The notes beneath the pieces were generated by a model. The model was not told the origin of the DNA. It made no database searches and saw only the letters and a program-made list of their open reading frames with translations. The translations under genes and the position numbers were made by a program. DNA of 35,671 nucleotides from Pseudomonadota bacterium (GTDB taxonomy: Bacteria; Pseudomonadota; Alphaproteobacteria; Rhizobiales; Xanthobacteraceae): assembly GCA_023388935.1 (NCBI GenBank), contig JAEWFG010000095.1:1-35671 (forward strand), written 5' to 3'. Positions 32,647 through 35,671 of the stretch are shown piece after piece (position 1 is the first letter of the stretch; each line of letters begins with the position of its first letter).

Positions 32647-33015
32647 ATGGCCGACCTCATGAGCATCCTGTCGACGGCGTACAAGTCGGACGTGCTGTCA
32701 ACCGCCAGGAGCTCGACGAAATACGTTGCGGTCGATGCCTCGCTCTATGAGGGCAAGTGGAGCGGCGTCTATTCCGACGGCAAGAAATTCTCGCTCACCG
32801 TCTCGCAGGTCAGCGGGTTTCGCGCGCAGGTCCACTATGAGAGCGCTGGCTCGGCGCAGTACCAGCAGGTCCTGATTAAGGACTCCTCGTTCCGTTTCGG
32901 AAATACCAGGTTCACGCTGACCGCTGCTGGCAAGGCGCAGATCAAGAACGTCGTCACCAATTCGGCGACCGGTGCGACCTATCTCGACACCGCCATTGCC
33001 AAGCGCGCCGCCTGA
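32647..33015 (+). CDS. Unrecognised small protein in flagellar operon
   Basis: A 122-residue protein that I do not recognise. It has a short helix at the N terminus (M-S-I-L-S-T-A-Y) and then beta-rich sequence with repeated aromatic residues (W-S-G-V-Y-S-D-G-K-K-F, R-F-G-N-T-R-F-T-L). No signal peptide or membrane helix is seen, so it could be a secreted axial-type protein or a chaperone. ATG 32647 follows GGAGG. It lies 12 bases after flaF and is surely co-transcribed. It converges with the FlaG-like gene (3 bases apart). Confidence 0.75.
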   Translation: MADLMSILSTAYKSDVLSTARSSTKYVAVDASLYEGKWSGVYSDGKKFSLTVSQVSGFRAQVHYESAGSAQYQQVLIKDSSFRFGNTRFTLTAAGKAQIKNVVTNSATGATYLDTAIAKRAA

Positions 33016-33025
33016 TCGTCAGGCG
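33009..33025. other. Hairpin made by two convergent stop codons
   Basis: CGCCTGA-TCG-TCAGGCG: a 7-base perfect inverted repeat whose arms hold the stop codons of the genes ending at 33015 and 33019. It may give both mRNAs a short 3' hairpin. Confidence 0.5.
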
Positions 33026-33378
33026 CTGCGGTCCGTATTGGGTGGACGCGAGGGCTCGGACTTCAGATCCTGTGCATGGAAATAGGCCCGCCGGCGCAGC
33101 ATCGCATCGTCGGGGAACTGATCGACCACTGCGTCGGTCCGGTCGTTGACCACCTGAAAGACGAACGACGCGGCCGCCTGGTCGAATACGACCTGGCGCG
33201 AGATGTTCGCGTTGTTGTGGAGATCATTGCGCACGGCTGCGCCGGTATCGCTCGCGACGACCGTCTGGCTCACCGGCAAATCAGTTTGCACGGCCTCGTT
33301 CGCCGCCGAGTTCGACGTCGTTACGATCTGCGCGGGGACCGGTATCCCCACCGGCCTGATGCTGAAATCTGTACTCAT
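33019..33378 (-). CDS. FlaG-like flagellar protein
   Basis: A 119-residue protein with the C-terminal pattern of FlaG (F-V-F-Q-V-V-N-D-R-T-D-A-V-V-D-Q-F-P then D-D-A-M-L-R-R-R), where the usual motif is 'I-V-Q-V-V-D..T-x-E-V-I-R-Q-I-P-P-E'. The N-terminal half is Ser/Asn-rich and disordered, as in FlaG. FlaG in other bacteria controls filament length; the role here is unproved. ATG 33378 is preceded by AGGAGG; the open frame to 33417 is not needed. It sits between flaF and the flgN-like gene, on the leftward strand. Confidence 0.75.
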   Translation of the reverse strand: MSTDFSIRPVGIPVPAQIVTTSNSAANEAVQTDLPVSQTVVASDTGAAVRNDLHNNANISRQVVFDQAAASFVFQVVNDRTDAVVDQFPDDAMLRRRAYFHAQDLKSEPSRPPNTDRSA

Positions 33379-33480
33379 GGCAGCCTCCTGGTTGCCTAGT
33401 CTTGAGTCAAATCCCAATCCCTCTCAATGCGCAACCATGGAACACCAGGACTGAAGACCCGGTAAGGAAACGTGCCTAAC

Positions 33481-33508
33481 CGCGCGGCGATATCACCGCG
33501 CGTTTTTT
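33481..33508 (+). terminator. Plus-strand terminator between two leftward genes
   Basis: CGCGCGG and CCGCGCG arms with an eight-base loop, then six T residues on the plus strand only. Its orientation suits rightward transcription from flaF and its neighbour, which would run antisense through the FlaG-like gene. Confidence 0.65.
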
Positions 33509-33537
33509 CGTAAAATTGTTGCTGGATTCGAGCGCGC

Positions 33538-34035
33538 TCAGAGCGAGCGGCTGACCGCGAGAGGCGTGATGTGGCGTGGACCCGGAGTGGCGCGACGCCC
33601 CGCCGCCGTATAGGTGTTCGGTACGTTGCGCTTCTGGATCTCGGCATTGACGCCGCGCACGACGCTTTCGGAGACCGCGTGCGCGGTCGCGAGCACGGTG
33701 AGATTGACCTGGAGCATTGCGCGGAACGCATCGTGGTGCCGATGCAGCGTCGAGAGCAGCTCGGGCGCGGATTTCGCGAGCTGGACCTGGTTCGCCTTCA
33801 ACTGGCTGACGGCGCCGACATAGTTCCGCGACAGCTCCTGCTTCTTGCTTTCGAGAGTCATCGCCTCGCGAACGTTGCCGGCGCGAACGAGCTCGGTCTC
33901 GTGCTCGATCAGTCCGAGCAGGGCGCTCATCGCATCCATCAGATGCTCTGCGAGCTTGCGCGCCTCGACATCGCCCGGCGGGTTGTTCGGGCGCTGCGCC
34001 AGCATCGGCTGACGTGAGGCGTTGGAGTGGTTCAT
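33538..34035 (-). CDS. flgN: FlgN-like flagellar chaperone
   Basis: A 165-residue, mostly helical protein resembling FlgN, the cytoplasmic export chaperone for FlgK and FlgL. The part from about 25 to 135 carries the long helix with L-I-E-H-E-T-E-L-V-R-A-G-N, the E-S-K-K-Q-E-L-S-R-N-Y family segment and H-R-H-H-D-A-F-R. The start at 34035 has AAGG overlapping the stop region of the preceding gene; the open frame further upstream belongs to that gene's sequence. It follows the rod-binding gene by 11 bases in the same operon. The C-terminal tail after 135 is variable. Confidence 0.8.
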   Translation of the reverse strand: MNHSNASRQPMLAQRPNNPPGDVEARKLAEHLMDAMSALLGLIEHETELVRAGNVREAMTLESKKQELSRNYVGAVSQLKANQVQLAKSAPELLSTLHRHHDAFRAMLQVNLTVLATAHAVSESVVRGVNAEIQKRNVPNTYTAAGRRATPGPRHITPLAVSRSL

Positions 34036-34046
34036 CTCGTTTGACC

Positions 34047-34412
34047 TTATGCCGTGCGGATCGTTTTCGCCTGCTGCATGACGAGGGTGCGGTAGACTTC
34101 GGTGGCGATGCCGACGCCGCCGGCCTTGGCGAAGTTCTTGGAATATTGCTCGGTCAGCATCGAACGCCACACGCCTGTGCCGGGCGTGTCGCCGAACGGG
34201 CCTTCGCCCTTCAGGCCGGTGGTCATCTGCGAGAACATGCTGTTGAGGAACATCGCCTCGAAATCGGTGGCGGTCTTCTGTGCCTTGGCCTGCTGCTTCG
34301 GCGGGACCTTTTGCAGCGCGGCGGCGAGCTCGAAGTCGGGCCGGCCGTTGCGGCTCTCCACCGAGAAGGCGGAGCTGACGACGTGCGCGGTGTTGATCAT
34401 GCCGGTCTGCAT
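34047..34412 (-). CDS. flgJ: Rod-binding protein, FlgJ N-terminal type (CheL-like)
   Basis: A 121-residue protein of the rod-binding domain family, equal to the N-terminal half of FlgJ without the muramidase half; alphaproteobacterial homologues are also called CheL. The F-E-A-M-F-L-N-S-M-F motif is at about 50-60, and G-x-G-x-W-R-S-M-L and Q-Y-S follow. It helps assemble the rod in the periplasm, and the peptidoglycan hydrolase must be supplied elsewhere. The GTG at 34415 is possible, but ATG 34412, overlapping the flgI stop (TGATG) with GAGGTG upstream, is preferred and shows translational coupling. Confidence 0.9.
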   Translation of the reverse strand: MQTGMINTAHVVSSAFSVESRNGRPDFELAAALQKVPPKQQAKAQKTATDFEAMFLNSMFSQMTTGLKGEGPFGDTPGTGVWRSMLTEQYSKNFAKAGGVGIATEVYRTLVMQQAKTIRTA

Positions 34413-35536
34413 CACATCACCTCGATGTCGGCTTCGATCGCGCCGGCGGCCTTGATCGCCTGGAGGATGCTGATGAGGTCGCGGGGGCCGATGCCGAGGC
34501 CGTTGAGGCCGTCGACGAGCTGCTGAAGCGAGACGCCGTCCTTGACGACGGCGAATTTCTTGCCGTCTTCGCTGACGCCGACGCTGCTGCGCGGGGTGAC
34601 CACGGTGCGTCCCCGCGACAGCGGGTTGGGCTGGCTGACCTGCGGGCTCTCGGAGATGGTGACGGTGAGGTTGCCTTGCGCCACCGCGACGGTGGCGACG
34701 CGGACGTCGCGACCCATCACAATGATGCCCGAGCGTTCGTCGATGACGATCTTGGCGGCGAGATCGGGATCGACCTGGAGCTGCTCGATTTCGGTGAGGA
34801 AGGCGACGACGTTGCCCTTGAACTCGGGCGGAACCGAAAGCTGCACCGTCGAGGGATCGATCGGCTCGGCGGTCTTGACGCCGAGATAGTCGTTGATCGC
34901 GGCCGCGATCCGCTTGGCCGTGGTGAAGTCGGCGTTGCGCAGCGCGAGCCGCACGTTAGGCAGCCGGTTGAGCGCAAACTCGATCTCACGCTCGATGATG
35001 GCGCCGTTGGCGATGCGGCCCACGGTCGGAACGCCGCGCACGATCTTGGCCGCGTCGCCCTCGGCCTGGAAACCGGAGATCGCGAGCGAGCCCTGTCCGA
35101 CCGCGTAGACGTTGCCGTCGGCGCCGAGCAGGGGAGTGACCAGCAGAGTTCCGCCGCGCAGATCCTTGGCGTCGCCGAGCGCGGAGACGGTGACGTCCAT
35201 GCGCGTGCCTTGCGTCGCGAAGGCCGGCAGATTGCCGGTCACCATCACGGCGGCGACGTTGCCGGTGCGGATGGTGGCGCCGCGGATGTTGACGCCCATG
35301 CGTTCGAGCATCGCTTGCAGCGACTGCTTGGTGAAGGGGATGTTGTTGAGTGTGTCGCCGGTGCCGTTGAGGCCGACCACGAGGCCGTAGCCGATGAGCT
35401 GGTTCTGCCGCACGCCTTCGATGTTGGCGAGATCCTTGATGCGCGAGGTCGCGGCTGCAGACGTGACTGAGAGCGCCAGCGCTGACAGCGCGGCGTAAGC
35501 CACCCCAACAATCTTCACCCAACGAACGCCTGGCAT
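34412..35536 (-). CDS. flgI: Flagellar P-ring protein FlgI
   Basis: A 374-residue P-ring subunit that forms the periplasmic bushing around the rod. Residues about 1-30 are a Sec signal peptide (V-K-I-V-G-V-A-Y-A-A-L-S-A-L-A-L with an A-A-A-T end). Signature parts are R-I-K-D-L-A-N-I-E-G-V-R, G-Y-G-L-V-V-G-L-N-G-T-G-D, and the C-terminal L-N-G-L-G-I-G-P-R-D-L-I-S-I-L-Q. ATG 35536 has GGGGAG six bases upstream and starts the signal peptide; ATG 35587 would add 17 residues before it and lacks a site. It overlaps the flgJ start by one base. Genes further upstream lie outside the window. Confidence 0.95.
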   Translation of the reverse strand: MPGVRWVKIVGVAYAALSALALSVTSAAATSRIKDLANIEGVRQNQLIGYGLVVGLNGTGDTLNNIPFTKQSLQAMLERMGVNIRGATIRTGNVAAVMVTGNLPAFATQGTRMDVTVSALGDAKDLRGGTLLVTPLLGADGNVYAVGQGSLAISGFQAEGDAAKIVRGVPTVGRIANGAIIEREIEFALNRLPNVRLALRNADFTTAKRIAAAINDYLGVKTAEPIDPSTVQLSVPPEFKGNVVAFLTEIEQLQVDPDLAAKIVIDERSGIIVMGRDVRVATVAVAQGNLTVTISESPQVSQPNPLSRGRTVVTPRSSVGVSEDGKKFAVVKDGVSLQQLVDGLNGLGIGPRDLISILQAIKAAGAIEADIEVM

Positions 35537-35671
35537 CCTCTGCTCCCCGAGGCTCCTCAAATCTCGGACCGTCTGCGACACTCCCATGACGAGCTGGTCC
35601 GACGCTTTCCTTGCGAGCGCCGTGCCAACGCGGGGCGGCGGGGTTAGGGGATTGAATGAGTTGAATAAATC

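Noticed and set aside
1..35671. CRISPR array, rRNA or tRNA genes, prophage
   Set aside because: No regularly spaced direct repeats, cloverleaf-like sequences, rRNA motifs or phage structural genes were seen in the window.

Overview
The window looks like chromosomal DNA of a Bradyrhizobium-type alphaproteobacterium (Rhizobiales, Bradyrhizobium/Rhodopseudomonas lineage). This is inferred from high GC with strong G/C at third codon positions, the flagellin regulators FlaF and FlbT, boxes matching the CtrA consensus, a GGAAC-N16-CGTT (EcfG-type) promoter, and several dispersed palindromic repeat families in the intergenic gaps that I recognise from this group. The exact species cannot be fixed from the sequence alone.

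Left part (1-12500) is metabolic and housekeeping. It holds a sugar-acid MFS transporter cut by the window edge, a large exported SGNH hydrolase, a YbhN/UPF0104 membrane protein, a ferritin-like DUF892 stress protein behind a clear EcfG promoter, a DHA2 drug exporter, an MHYT-PAS-GGDEF-EAL cyclic-di-GMP protein, two unrecognised membrane proteins, a MocR regulator with repeated GTACAA sites at its own start, and a DUF1127 protein.

Middle part (12500-18070) starts with a repeat-rich gap and an IS110-family DEDD transposase with structured non-coding flanks. It continues with a leftward group (SixA phosphatase, UspF/G-like universal stress protein, small membrane protein), then a rightward DAO-type FAD oxidoreductase and a membrane-anchored or exported MsrB.

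Right part (18186-35536) is a flagellar locus. Rightward: flgE, flgK, flgL (hook and hook-filament junction), then a glycosyltransferase, an ATP-grasp ligase and a PLP decarboxylase, then after a bidirectional terminator two flagellin genes, flaF and a small unknown gene. Leftward: flbT, a FlaG-like gene, a FlgN-like chaperone, a rod-binding protein (FlgJ N-terminal type) and flgI (P-ring). FlbT and FlaF flank the flagellins as in Caulobacter-type flagella. Boxes of the form TTAA-N7-TTAAC lie before the second flagellin and before the glycosyltransferase, which suggests cell-cycle (CtrA) control of both filament and accessory genes.

The most interesting items are: the CtrA-boxed glycosyltransferase / ATP-grasp / decarboxylase block inside the flagellar locus (possible filament or surface modification, function unproven); a homologous extra domain shared by FlgE and FlgL; a very conserved 3' segment between the two flagellins suggesting gene conversion; and the IS110 element with possible bridge-RNA-coding flank.
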